From assembly GCA_023262305.1 (NCBI GenBank), contig JALRCK010000068.1, forward strand, positions 1 to 9,072: DNA of 9,072 nt, in the 5' to 3' direction. This document shows positions 1-6,106 of the stretch, in pieces. This DNA is from Deltaproteobacteria bacterium (lineage in GTDB: Bacteria; Bdellovibrionota_C; UBA2361; OMII01). The notes under the pieces are model-generated. The model was not told the DNA's origin. It was given only the letters and a program-made list of their open reading frames with translations, and did not search any database. The translations under genes and the position numbers were made by a program. Numbering within the stretch: the stretch's first letter is position 1; each line of letters starts with the position of its first letter.

Positions 1-178
1 ACCCCAGCTGAAGCAAGACCGAATAGGAAGGCTTTCTACGGCAACGTAGAACGTTGCGACCCGCGACGGGCCTTCGGGTAGTGTCGCTTGAGCTCATCGG
101 CAACGGTGAGCCTAGATGAATGATCACTCGGTCCCACAAGGACCTTTAACAGAATCCCGCTTACCGCTCGACTTCTCC
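1..178 (+). ncRNA. rnpB: RNase P RNA (M1 RNA), 3' portion; 5' part lies outside the window
   Basis: This is the catalytic RNA of ribonuclease P, which trims the 5' leader of precursor tRNAs. The match to the 3' half of E. coli M1 RNA, from memory, runs in order. AGCAAG...AATAGG is at 12-27. GGGTAG is at 76-81 and GCTTGAG at 86-92. The universal block CCTAGATGAATGA is at 111-123. ACAGAAtCCCGCTTA is at 149-163, followed by the P1 3' strand to about 175-179. Helices visible: P15-like GAAGGC/GCCTTC (27-32 with 70-75), an inner hairpin TTCTACG-GCAA-CGTAGAA (34-51), a hairpin CCCG-CGA-CGGG (60-70), P18 with a GCAA tetraloop (92-111) and P19 GGTCC/GGACC (130-144). P18 indicates A-type architecture. 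The exact 3' end is uncertain by a few bases, and the 5' half (P1 partner, P3, P4) cannot be seen. The gene converges on aroC, about 18 nt away. Confidence 0.93.
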
Positions 179-188
179 CTGGTGGGAG
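175..188. terminator. Short hairpin between convergent rnpB and aroC
   Basis: CTCCC-TGGT-GGGAG forms a perfect 5-bp stem with a 4-nt loop, exactly between the rnpB 3' end and the aroC stop codon. No T-run follows on either strand, so it is at best a weak bidirectional terminator. It may also partly overlap the mature rnpB end. Confidence 0.3.
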
Positions 189-195
189 CCAACTG

Positions 196-1281
196 CTAGA
201 GATTCTGCGCCTTGTCGCGCAGCACATGATCCGCCATGACCAATGCCGCCATTGCGTCGACGATCGGAACTGCTCGCGGTAATACGCAGGGGTCGTGTCG
301 CCCCGAGGCTGCAAGCTTCGTTGGCTCGCCTTCAAGGGTTACGGTGTCTTGCTCTTTTGCAATCGTTGCAACTGGCTTGAAAGCAACTCGAAACGTGATC
401 GTGCTCCCCGTAGAGATGCCACCCAGCACACCACCCGCATTATTTGTTCGAGTCACGACCTCTCCGGCTGTATTGACTGTGAAGGGATCGTTGTGTTGAC
501 TGCCGCGCAGGTGCACGGCGTTAAACCCGAGACCGATCTCAAAACCCTTGACGGCGTTAATGCTAAGCATCGCTTTGCCAAGGTCGGCGTGAAGTTTGTC
601 GAATACAGGCTCGCCCAAACCAGGCTGCACGTTTCGTATCACGCCGCGAATGATGCCACCGATCGAATCCCCGTCGGACTGCACAGCGCGCACCAGTTCG
701 ATCATCTTGGTGGCGGCTTCGTGATCTGGACATCTGATGATGTTTTTCTCGATCTGATCAGCAGAAACGGTCTCATAGTCGACCTGTGATTGAATGTCTC
801 CAACCTGCTCGACGTAGCTGAGGATCTCGATACCGATGCTCTCTTTAAGAAACTTTTGAGCGATCGCCCCGGCAGCAACTCGCCCTAGCGTCTCGCGAGC
901 AGATGCTCTACCACTTCCGCGCCAGTCTCGAAGTCCGTACTTCGAAAGATAGGTAAAGTCGGCGTGGGATGGGCGGAACAATTTGTTAAGGTGGTTGTAA
1001 TCCTCAGATCGGGTATCCTTGTTGTACGCGAGCATCATGATCGGGGTTCCGGTGGTGAAGCCCTCAAATACGCCACTCAAGATGTGAATAGAATCCTCTT
1101 CTTTGCGAGGGGTAGTTATATCGCTCTGCCCTGGCTTGCGGCGATCGAGTTCTCGTTGAATGTCCCCCTCGCAGATCTCGAGACCTGGGGGGCATCCATC
1201 GACTACGACACCAACGGCACCACCGTGTGATTCGCCAAATGTGGTTATTTTGAAAAGCTCTCCGAATGAGTTTCCGGCCAT
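196..1281 (-). CDS. aroC: Chorismate synthase
   Basis: It converts 5-enolpyruvylshikimate-3-phosphate to chorismate, the last common step to Phe, Tyr, Trp, folate and quinones. The cytoplasmic enzyme needs reduced FMN. The 361-residue length is normal for the family. All three family signatures are visible: [18 protein letters not shown] near residues 17-34, [19 protein letters not shown] near 122-140, and [20 protein letters not shown] near 326-345. The start is ATG at 1281, with a strong Shine-Dalgarno GGTGGAGG a few bases upstream. It is the last gene of the aroK-aroE-aroD-aroC block, 26 nt after the aroD stop, and ends with TAG close to the convergent rnpB. Whether it has its own flavin reductase activity (bifunctional type) cannot be told from sequence. 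Confidence 0.98.
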   Translation of the reverse strand: MAGNSFGELFKITTFGESHGGAVGVVVDGCPPGLEICEGDIQRELDRRKPGQSDITTPRKEEDSIHILSGVFEGFTTGTPIMMLAYNKDTRSEDYNHLNKLFRPSHADFTYLSKYGLRDWRGSGRASARETLGRVAAGAIAQKFLKESIGIEILSYVEQVGDIQSQVDYETVSADQIEKNIIRCPDHEAATKMIELVRAVQSDGDSIGGIIRGVIRNVQPGLGEPVFDKLHADLGKAMLSINAVKGFEIGLGFNAVHLRGSQHNDPFTVNTAGEVVTRTNNAGGVLGGISTGSTITFRVAFKPVATIAKEQDTVTLEGEPTKLAASGRHDPCVLPRAVPIVDAMAALVMADHVLRDKAQNL

Positions 1282-1307
1282 GGTTCCTCCACCTCAAGGG
1301 GAGCCTA

Positions 1308-2042
1308 TCACCCAAGGGCCTGCATGATCGAGTCCAGTTTATCGACCGTGAGCTGACCGGCTGCTGAGCGTTGGGCGAGATCTAGGGGCGCAAAGGCCAT
1401 TTCATTACCCCAAACTGAGCCGAAGACACGGGTGATGACCCCGTGCTTGCCCATTCCCAAAACTATCGCCCGCTGGCCAGACTCTCGTAGGTCGATGAGG
1501 AGAGAGAGGAGCCGCAGCGCGTCTCGCTGGGTGGTACAATGAGTGGCTATCTTAATAATGTGGGCGTTCCACCCCTTCATACGGGATACAATGGAGCGCA
1601 GGACGGTGTCTGAAGGGGTCTGCGAGAAGTTGTGGTAGGAGAGGATGCTCTTTACGGGAATGCGAGCGGCTTGGAGTCGACCGATATCGTCAGCCTGCAT
1701 GGTGATGTCCATATCCACCAGCACCTGCTTGCGGGAGAGGGTGGAGATAATTTTGAAGCGGGTGTCGGTGGCGAGTTTCATGGATCCGAGGTTGCGTCGT
1801 CGGAACACCATCACGAGCCTATTTGGGTAGTGTCCGACAAGGGACGCCGCAAATCCAGGGTCGAGATCTTCGATGTAATCAAGCCACACCTCAGCAAAGC
1901 GGAACTTGTTGATGTTCTTTTTTAAAGCCTCCTCTACTTCAGCGCGAGTGGATTTGATGATCGGGAGACAGTATTTGTTGTCGACTCTTTGAGCGCACAT
2001 AGAAGAACGAGAACCGATCGAATCACCTTGTGAAAACGCCAC
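1308..2042 (-). CDS. aroD: 3-dehydroquinate dehydratase, type I, with divergent active-site positions
   Basis: Dehydrates 3-dehydroquinate to 3-dehydroshikimate, pathway step 3, through a Schiff base. Read from the GTG at 2042 it has 244 residues. The family core is clear. SYHNFSQTP (residues 136-144) carries the general-base His137, and IIKIATH (162-168) carries the Schiff-base Lys164. GMGKHGVITR (196-205) carries Arg205, and SAAGQ (226-230) carries Gln230. Two usual positions differ: the (I/L)ExRxD strand motif reads EVWLD (51-55), with Trp for Arg, and the FRxxxEGG motif reads FRRRNLGS (80-87), with Leu for Glu. The start is uncertain. GTG 2042 has no clear Shine-Dalgarno; the next in-frame ATG is at 2000 (230 residues), also without a good one, and the family core begins only near residue 23, so both starts are possible. 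The stop is 26 nt before aroC. A small ORF ends just inside its 5' end. Confidence 0.93.
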   Translation of the reverse strand: MAFSQGDSIGSRSSMCAQRVDNKYCLPIIKSTRAEVEEALKKNINKFRFAEVWLDYIEDLDPGFAASLVGHYPNRLVMVFRRRNLGSMKLATDTRFKIISTLSRKQVLVDMDITMQADDIGRLQAARIPVKSILSYHNFSQTPSDTVLRSIVSRMKGWNAHIIKIATHCTTQRDALRLLSLLIDLRESGQRAIVLGMGKHGVITRVFGSVWGNEMAFAPLDLAQRSAAGQLTVDKLDSIMQALG

Positions 2043-2130
2043 CAGTTGGCGAAATCTCGAGCAGCGAGCCGTCGGCGTAGTGGGGGTTAGACACGTACAT
2101 TTCCCCGCCCTGCACTCGTTCGAGCGTCAT
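2023..2130 (-). CDS. Unrecognised small ORF (35 aa) between aroE and aroD
   Basis: I do not recognise the product. From ATG at 2130 the frame reads 35 residues, beginning MTLERVQGGEMYVSNPHYAD and ending SPTGGVFTR, with TGA at 2025-2023. The composition looks like ordinary soluble protein, with no membrane segment or signal peptide. The same frame stays open upstream to a TAG at 2180-2178. A CTG at 2169 lies 4 nt after the GGAGG at the aroE 3' end and would give 48 residues; an internal ATG at 2100 would give 25. It overlaps the GTG start of aroD by 20 nt in another frame, so it could couple aroD translation. It may be a real small protein, a leader peptide, or a gene remnant. Against it: no strong Shine-Dalgarno before ATG 2130, and a short open frame can arise by chance. 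Confidence 0.4.
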   Translation of the reverse strand: MTLERVQGGEMYVSNPHYADGSLLEISPTGGVFTR

Positions 2131-2145
2131 CTGCGGAGAGCCGAA

Positions 2146-2174
2146 AGTATACGAAAAACCGGTGCGCAGGTCAC
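2146..2174 (-). promoter_or_regulatory. Candidate sigma70-type promoter inside the aroE 3' end, before the small ORF and aroD
   Basis: On the minus strand GTGACC (2174-2169, four of six matches to TTGACA) is followed by a 17-nt spacer and TATACT (2151-2146, five of six matches to TATAAT). Transcription would begin near 2139, about 9 nt before the small ORF ATG at 2130. It would give aroD and aroC expression independent of aroK-aroE. Judged by eye only. Confidence 0.4.
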
Positions 2175-3001
2175 CTCCCTAGCGCGGCTTTTAAAATCTT
2201 TTCCATTTCCGCACGCGGAGCCTTGACACCTGTGTGGAGTTGGAATTGGGCAGCCCCTTGCTCCAGAAACATCTCAAGACCTGTGATGGTCTGAGCTCCA
2301 ACAGCCTCGCTCATCTGAATCAATTGAGTTCTTGCTGGTGAGTAGATCGTTTCAAAGACGATGTGGTGCTTACAGATCGCAGATTGAGGTATCGGACTCT
2401 GATTCCTATTCGGATCCATTCCGACAGATGTGGTGTTGATGATGATGTCAAAGGCGCCGAGCTCCATGACGTCCGTCAGGGGAAGAACCGCACACCCGAA
2501 GCGCTCTGCAATCGTCTTGGCTTTCTCAATGGTCCGATTGAAGATTGTGACGCTCGCACCCTGGCTCTGGCACGCGTGTAGAGCGGCCTGAGCAGCTCCG
2601 CCAGCTCCCAAGAGCGCAACCGCTTTGCCCTTGAGGGGCGTGCGCTGCTCAAGGGGGCGCAGGATGCCGAGCCAATCGGTGTTGAATCCCGTGAGCACGC
2701 CGTTCTCCACGACCACCGTATTCACAGCTCCTATTGCTTGAGCTGTGGGAACGACTGCGTCAAGTAGGGGCATGATTGAGACCTTATGCGGCATCGTCAC
2801 GGCAAGCCCCCGGATGCCAAGTGCTCGCACACCTTTGATCGCATCAACGAGCCCCTCAGGTGTCACATGTGCAGCGCCCATTACAAACTGTATCCCCAGG
2901 TGTGCATAGGCAGCGTTGTGCATGGCTGGAGAGAGGCTGTGGGAGACCGGATCCCCAATGATAAGGCACAGAGAGGTTCGTGCGGTGATCTCTAGCGGCA
3001 T
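2171..3001 (-). CDS. aroE: Shikimate dehydrogenase (NADP+)
   Basis: Reduces 3-dehydroshikimate to shikimate with NADPH, pathway step 4. At 276 residues it is a normal single-domain-pair AroE, not fused to AroD. Seen: the substrate serines in SHSLSPAMHN (20-29), catalytic Lys73 in VTMPHK, Asn94 in GAVNT, and the catalytic Asp109 in FNTDWLG. The nucleotide-binding loop is GAGGAAQAA (132-140), and NRTIEKA (155-161) has the NRT signature typical of NADP preference. INTTSVGM (188-195) and the closing motif GLEMFLEQGAAQFQLHTG (241-258) complete the family pattern. ATG at 3001 overlaps the aroK stop by 10 nt and is preceded by GGAG at a good distance, so translation is likely coupled to aroK. Its last codons contain GGGAGGTGA, a strong Shine-Dalgarno-like run with no ATG at the usual distance downstream. 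Confidence 0.97.
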   Translation of the reverse strand: MPLEITARTSLCLIIGDPVSHSLSPAMHNAAYAHLGIQFVMGAAHVTPEGLVDAIKGVRALGIRGLAVTMPHKVSIMPLLDAVVPTAQAIGAVNTVVVENGVLTGFNTDWLGILRPLEQRTPLKGKAVALLGAGGAAQAALHACQSQGASVTIFNRTIEKAKTIAERFGCAVLPLTDVMELGAFDIIINTTSVGMDPNRNQSPIPQSAICKHHIVFETIYSPARTQLIQMSEAVGAQTITGLEMFLEQGAAQFQLHTGVKAPRAEMEKILKAALGR

Positions 3002-3516
3002 AGCAGCGGCTCCACACGATGCAACACTTCAGTACAGACCTCTTCCTCGCTTCGGTCGTCGGTGTCCACTATGATGTCGGCGAACGACTCGTAGATCGGG
3101 AGTCGCTTCATGTAGAGCTGAAGGGCGCTCGCCCTGTCGGAGAAGAGGGGACGAGACGATGTGTCTCCTGCTCGTTGTGTGATTGTTTCAAAAGAGGTTC
3201 GAAGGTACACCACGATGCCACCGTTGCTCTTGAGTGCCTCGATGTTGCTGGCCCGGGTAATGATGCCACCTCCGGTAGCGATGACAACCCTCTGGGTTTC
3301 CTGCAGTGAGAGTGCAACAGAGGATTCAAGATCCCTAAAAAATCCCTCGCCGTGCTCCTTGAATATAGCCGCCACGGAAGGGAGTCCTGATTTTGAGACG
3401 ATGTCATCGTCAAGGTGGTGAGCGTTCCATCCCAACTGCGGTGCTAGCAGCTTCGCTACGGCGCTCTTGCCGGAAGCCATAAAGCCGATCAGGACTATCT
3501 TGTTGGGCGGTGACAT
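2992..3516 (-). CDS. aroK: Shikimate kinase
   Basis: Phosphorylates shikimate at O3 with ATP, pathway step 5, and belongs to the P-loop nucleoside-kinase fold. At 174 residues it is a typical length. Seen: Walker A GFMASGKS (11-18), the shikimate-binding acidic cluster LDDD (35-38), FRDLE (60-64) with the substrate-binding Arg61, GGGI (82-85), and the LID-region Arg in SRPL (121-124). The ATG at 3516 is the only possible start. An in-frame TGA lies seven codons upstream with no other start codon between, and the next in-frame ATG falls inside Walker A. No Shine-Dalgarno precedes it; the upstream bases are CTCCCCTT, and a promoter -10 candidate sits 6 nt away, suggesting a leaderless mRNA. It heads the aroK-aroE-aroD-aroC block and is divergent from the lipoprotein gene at 3630. 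Confidence 0.97.
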   Translation of the reverse strand: MSPPNKIVLIGFMASGKSAVAKLLAPQLGWNAHHLDDDIVSKSGLPSVAAIFKEHGEGFFRDLESSVALSLQETQRVVIATGGGIITRASNIEALKSNGGIVVYLRTSFETITQRAGDTSSRPLFSDRASALQLYMKRLPIYESFADIIVDTDDRSEEEVCTEVLHRVEPLLCR

Positions 3517-3522
3517 AAGGGG

Positions 3523-3552
3523 AGCATAGCCGTTTCAGGTGGCAGGGTTCAA
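3523..3552 (-). promoter_or_regulatory. Candidate promoter giving a leaderless aroK transcript
   Basis: Reading the minus strand, TTGAAC (3552-3547) is followed by an 18-nt spacer and TATGCT (3528-3523), each matching four of six consensus positions. Six bases (CCCCTT) then separate the -10 box from the aroK ATG, so the predicted transcription start falls on or next to the A of ATG. The lack of any Shine-Dalgarno and the unambiguous ATG agree with a leaderless message. Confidence 0.5.
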
Positions 3553-3587
3553 TCAGGCTTGAAAAACTTGTTGCTAGGTGTGAGCAT

Positions 3588-3602
3588 GGGGACTGCGTCC
3601 CC
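3588..3602 (+). repeat. Perfect inverted repeat in the aroK / lipoprotein intergenic region
   Basis: GGGGAC-TGC-GTCCCC forms a 6-bp stem with a 3-nt loop. It lies 28 nt before the ATG of the plus-strand lipoprotein gene and about 36 nt upstream of the aroK -35 candidate. No T-run follows, so it is not a typical terminator. It could be an operator or an RNA hairpin. Its left arm can also pair with TCCCCATG at 3625-3632, which contains the start codon. Confidence 0.45.
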
Positions 3603-3629
3603 GGCAAACTGACAAAAGAGAGCATCCCC

Positions 3630-4388
3630 ATGAAGAAAGATTACTTTCCAAACCTCATCACCCGAGTCGTGGCTCTATCAGCGATCGTGTCCGGGGTAGC
3701 AGGCTGCGCGGTGCAGGAGAGAACCAAAGATCTCCCACCGATCTTCCTGGAGGACCGAGACCGCACTCAGACTGACAAGACCCTTCCCTTTAAGCACGCC
3801 TGGATAGATCCCAATCTCCCGGACGAGAATTATACGAACGTTTTTTTCAGGAAGGTGACGGCGGACACATTGCCGGCTGACGCATGGGAGGCGAGCAAGA
3901 GCACGTTTCTTACTAAGGAGAGTGAATACAAGAAGCTCGCCAATGATTTAGCGGATTACTTTAAACAAGAGCTTATCAATGCCGTTTCAACCTATCCCAA
4001 AGGGGTCGTGACGGTTGTCGAGTCACCTCAGCCGCGCGGAATCATCTTTGATATCGCTCTCACTGAGCTTGAATTCTCCCATCCGATCCAAAAGGCGGGA
4101 ATCATGCTTGTGCCGATCCCGGGCTCTTCGGTGCTCTTCAATGCTGTCTCTGATCCACATGTCGCGTTTGCAGCTCGAGTATATGACGCGCAGACGGGTA
4201 AGTTGATAGCAACGCTCGCTGATAGACGCTTCCCTCCGACACGCCTTCTTGACGTCAATAGGCTCACCTTGTCGAGCTCTGCCCGAGAGATCTGCCAAAC
4301 CTGGGCGGATATCATCGCTGAGGGTCTCAACCGCGAAAGGTTCGCGGATGTTCCAGACCGCGGATTCTTCGCTATTTTGCCCTGGTAA
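3630..4388 (+). CDS. Probable DUF3313-like outer-envelope lipoprotein
   Basis: A 252-residue protein of unknown function. The N-terminus is a lipoprotein signal peptide: KK at 2-3, a hydrophobic run from about 8 to 24, and a lipobox VAGC with Cys26 as the lipidated residue. The rest has the layout I associate with DUF3313 proteins: an early W-I-D-P segment (58-61), YTNVFFRKVTAD (68-79), a LADYFKQEL helix, a VVESP turn followed by IIFDIALTELEFSHP, then VYDAQTGKLIATLADRR and a closing helix. Family assignment is from memory of the pattern. ATG at 3630 has only a weak GAGAG upstream. TTGAAA at 3559-3564 is a good -35 candidate but only a poor -10 (GAGCAT, 3582-3587) follows. It is divergent from aroK and has no evident role in aromatic synthesis; a part in envelope structure is inference. 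Confidence 0.85.
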   Translation: MKKDYFPNLITRVVALSAIVSGVAGCAVQERTKDLPPIFLEDRDRTQTDKTLPFKHAWIDPNLPDENYTNVFFRKVTADTLPADAWEASKSTFLTKESEYKKLANDLADYFKQELINAVSTYPKGVVTVVESPQPRGIIFDIALTELEFSHPIQKAGIMLVPIPGSSVLFNAVSDPHVAFAARVYDAQTGKLIATLADRRFPPTRLLDVNRLTLSSSAREICQTWADIIAEGLNRERFADVPDRGFFAILPW

Positions 4389-4413
4389 TTTCGAGGTAGA
4401 CGAGATTCTGCGA

Positions 4414-4419
4414 TATAAT
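4414..4419 (+). promoter_or_regulatory. Consensus -10 hexamer downstream of the lipoprotein gene
   Basis: TATAAT matches the sigma70 -10 consensus exactly, but the bases 17 nt upstream (TTCGAG) are a poor -35. If active it would start a leader of about 130 nt for the next gene. A second candidate, TATACT at 4504-4509, lies nearer that gene, also without a convincing -35. A run of seven Ts at 4452-4458 between them has no good stem in front. Confidence 0.25.
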
Positions 4420-4518
4420 TATCTAGTGTTATCAATGCTCTAGCTGTCCGTCTTTTTTTACCAGCAGCAGAAGAAAGTTCGAACATAAGATTCGGGCGGA
4501 ACCTATACTAATCAGGAT

Positions 4519-4546
4519 GCCTAAGGTTGTTTTTAGGCCCGAGAGG
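4519..4546 (+). promoter_or_regulatory. Leader hairpin followed by ribosome binding site of the GspC-like gene
   Basis: GCCTAA (4519-4524) and TTAGGC (4533-4538) form a perfect 6-bp stem with an 8-nt loop. Directly after it GAGAGG (4541-4546) is a good Shine-Dalgarno, 5 nt before the ATG at 4552. The hairpin could tune ribosome access or protect the 5' end of a transcript starting near 4516. Confidence 0.35.
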
Positions 4547-4551
4547 TTATT

Positions 4552-5367
4552 ATGCGTTCAAGTAGGTTACATGAGGGGGCAATGGCTCTCCTTGTGTTGT
4601 TTGCGCTCAGCGCTGGGCTTGCGTCTCCATCGATGCATAGAGAGGTTGATCGGGAGCTCTGTCATCATTCCCTGAAGACCGCGTCTGTAAAAGTCCATGC
4701 CACTGGACTCGAAGAGGGGAAGGACTGGGCGATCGTCAAACTGGGTGGCCTTCAGGAGGATGTCGTTTCTGAAGGAGAGGACTTTCGCGGATGCTATCGT
4801 TTAGTGTCGGTGAGCCAAAAAAGTATCGTGCTTCAGCATACTGATACTGAAGAGCAGCGTGAATTCTTTCTCGGCGGTTATTCGAGCCTACCGAGTCGCC
4901 CTCGACCAAGTCGTCCCAGCACGAATGAGGACTTTGTTGATCAGGCGATGGAGCGACACTCCATTGTGCAAGGGTCTGAAAACTTTGATCGAATAGAATA
5001 TCCATTGAGCACAAATTTTGCACACCTGCCCAAGGTGGTATATCACAATCGCTCGGGCAGCTCCTTCTATGGCGATTATCAGGCGCTTGGTTTGGGTGAG
5101 CGTTTTGCAAATGAGGGTTCCAACGATCCGAGCTCTCACATCCAAGGGGTACGGATCAATGAACCATCGGAAAACTCTTTCTTTGGCTCCCTAGGGCTCA
5201 AAGATGGGCAGAAGATAGTGGCGATTAATGGACACTTTGTGTCCTCTCCGGGTGAGATATCCCGGCTATTGGAAGAGCGTGAGGGACGCCAGCTCTCACT
5301 TGGATATTATGATCCTGAGACGCGTATGATCCTCTCTACGCATGGAGTGATTGATTCGATGTCATGA
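4552..5367 (+). CDS. GspC-like periplasmic protein with HR-type and PDZ domains
   Basis: A 271-residue protein whose order of parts resembles GspC/PulC, the inner-membrane clamp of type II secretion. Residues 10-24 form a short hydrophobic segment (signal peptide or membrane anchor). Residues about 43-110 form a beta-rich region like the GspC homology region: AIVKLGG, a short acidic link, GCYRLVSVSQKSIVLQH, then a REFFLGG strand. Residues 111-126 are a Pro/Ser/Arg linker. Residues about 198-265 look like a PDZ domain: IQGVRINEPSENS, then LGLKDGQKIVAINGHFV, then a helix ISRLLEER and a final strand. Cys37 and Cys81 could form a disulfide in the periplasm. No other type II secretion gene is nearby, so it may be an orphan subunit or a PDZ protein of another system. 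It is translated from ATG 4552 with GAGAGG upstream and converges on the DUF4397 gene. Confidence 0.8.
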   Translation: MRSSRLHEGAMALLVLFALSAGLASPSMHREVDRELCHHSLKTASVKVHATGLEEGKDWAIVKLGGLQEDVVSEGEDFRGCYRLVSVSQKSIVLQHTDTEEQREFFLGGYSSLPSRPRPSRPSTNEDFVDQAMERHSIVQGSENFDRIEYPLSTNFAHLPKVVYHNRSGSSFYGDYQALGLGERFANEGSNDPSSHIQGVRINEPSENSFFGSLGLKDGQKIVAINGHFVSSPGEISRLLEEREGRQLSLGYYDPETRMILSTHGVIDSMS

Positions 5368-5370
5368 CAA

Positions 5371-5393
5371 GGGTGGGCGGTTTAAGCGCACCC
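5371..5393. terminator. Bidirectional hairpin between convergent genes
   Basis: GGGTGGGC (5371-5378) and GCGCACCC (5386-5393) pair over seven of eight positions, with one G-G mismatch and a 7-nt loop. The site fills the 31-nt gap between the stop codons of the GspC-like gene (+) and the DUF4397 gene (-). The trailing T-content is low on both strands, so efficiency is uncertain. Confidence 0.5.
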
Positions 5394-5398
5394 CAATC

Positions 5399-6097
5399 TT
5401 ACGACTCGGAGTCGTTGATCAGCAGGGGATAAACTGGTGATACCACCGAATCGTTTTGCGCCAACACAAGGGTGTAGACATCTGTTTCAGTGAAGGTTTG
5501 TCCCGGAAGGGTTGCTAGAACTTGTCCTGTCGAGTTGCTTGTCACTACTATGTCGTAGACACCTGAGCGTCCGGAAAGGTATTGCGACACGCCCTTATAT
5601 CTGAGTCCCTCCACAGCTGGAGCAACGGTCGCGATATCCTGAACGTTGGTGACCACGAACACATTAAAGGAGCCCCACTCCTCGATTGCGTTGATCACTC
5701 GAAGTTTGAAGGATCCGGTGCCAGCGCGCTCATTATTGTCGATCAACATGAGGGCATCTCCATCAGAGGCTGTGCCGACGGCGATGTAGGTGTAATCCTT
5801 GTCGTCAGCCAGTGCGGCCAGCAAGTTGTCGAGCGGAGAGAGGGAATTAGAAGGTGTTACCTGAAAGAGATGTTGGTAGGTGTCGAATGTAAAATAGTTA
5901 CTCGAGACCAAGTAGCCCTGGTCCTCAAACCACATATCTCCATCGATGAAGAGGTCTACCGAATCCACGTTTGCCACGGCGTTGATAAATCGAAGATTGG
6001 TTTGATCGTCATTACCGCCAGTGCCGCACCCAGCGAACGAGAGAGCAGCGACGAGACCGAGGATGAAGGAGCAGGCAAACGTTGCGATCTTTTTCAT
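5399..6097 (-). CDS. DUF4397 domain lipoprotein
   Basis: From the ATG at 6097 this is a 232-residue exported lipoprotein. The signal peptide has KK at 2-3, a hydrophobic core, and a lipobox SFAGC with Cys24 as the lipidated residue. The mature part carries the DUF4397 pattern: TNLRFINAVANVDSVDLFIDGD near the start, a TYIAVGTASDGDALMLIDNN strand pair, then a second unit starting KLRVINAIEEWGSFNVFV and ending YDIVVTSNSTGQVLATLPGQTF. That is two tandem beta-sandwich units. A GTG at 6115 would add six residues (MYTPRT) before the signal peptide; ATG 6097 is preferred because KK then follows the start. No Shine-Dalgarno is present before either. It lies 120 nt beyond the aroA stop, with its own promoter candidate. 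The function of DUF4397 proteins is not established; an extracytoplasmic location is inferred. Confidence 0.88.
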   Translation of the reverse strand: MKKIATFACSFILGLVAALSFAGCGTGGNDDQTNLRFINAVANVDSVDLFIDGDMWFEDQGYLVSSNYFTFDTYQHLFQVTPSNSLSPLDNLLAALADDKDYTYIAVGTASDGDALMLIDNNERAGTGSFKLRVINAIEEWGSFNVFVVTNVQDIATVAPAVEGLRYKGVSQYLSGRSGVYDIVVTSNSTGQVLATLPGQTFTETDVYTLVLAQNDSVVSPVYPLLINDSES

Positions 6098-6106
6098 AGT
6101 GCGGGG

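Noticed and set aside
36..335. 99-codon minus-strand frame across the aroC end and the rnpB region
   Set aside because: It lies antisense to conserved RNase P RNA and overlaps the C-terminal coding part of aroC in another frame; the product is Arg/Ser rich with no domain.
295..789. 164-codon plus-strand frame opposite aroC
   Set aside because: Shadow of aroC, which has all three chorismate synthase signatures.
2043..2170. Possibility that aroE or aroD continues into the gap by frameshift
   Set aside because: AroE already has its complete C-terminal motif, and AroD family members need no further N-terminal sequence.
4425..4458. Possible rho-independent terminator after the lipoprotein gene (CTAG repeats before a run of seven Ts)
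   Set aside because: The only stem available is the 4-bp CTAG pair with mismatched flanks, too weak to call.
4028..4486. 152-codon minus-strand frame opposite the DUF3313-like gene
   Set aside because: The plus-strand frame has a full lipoprotein signal peptide and family-like pattern; this one has only low-complexity Arg/Ser composition.
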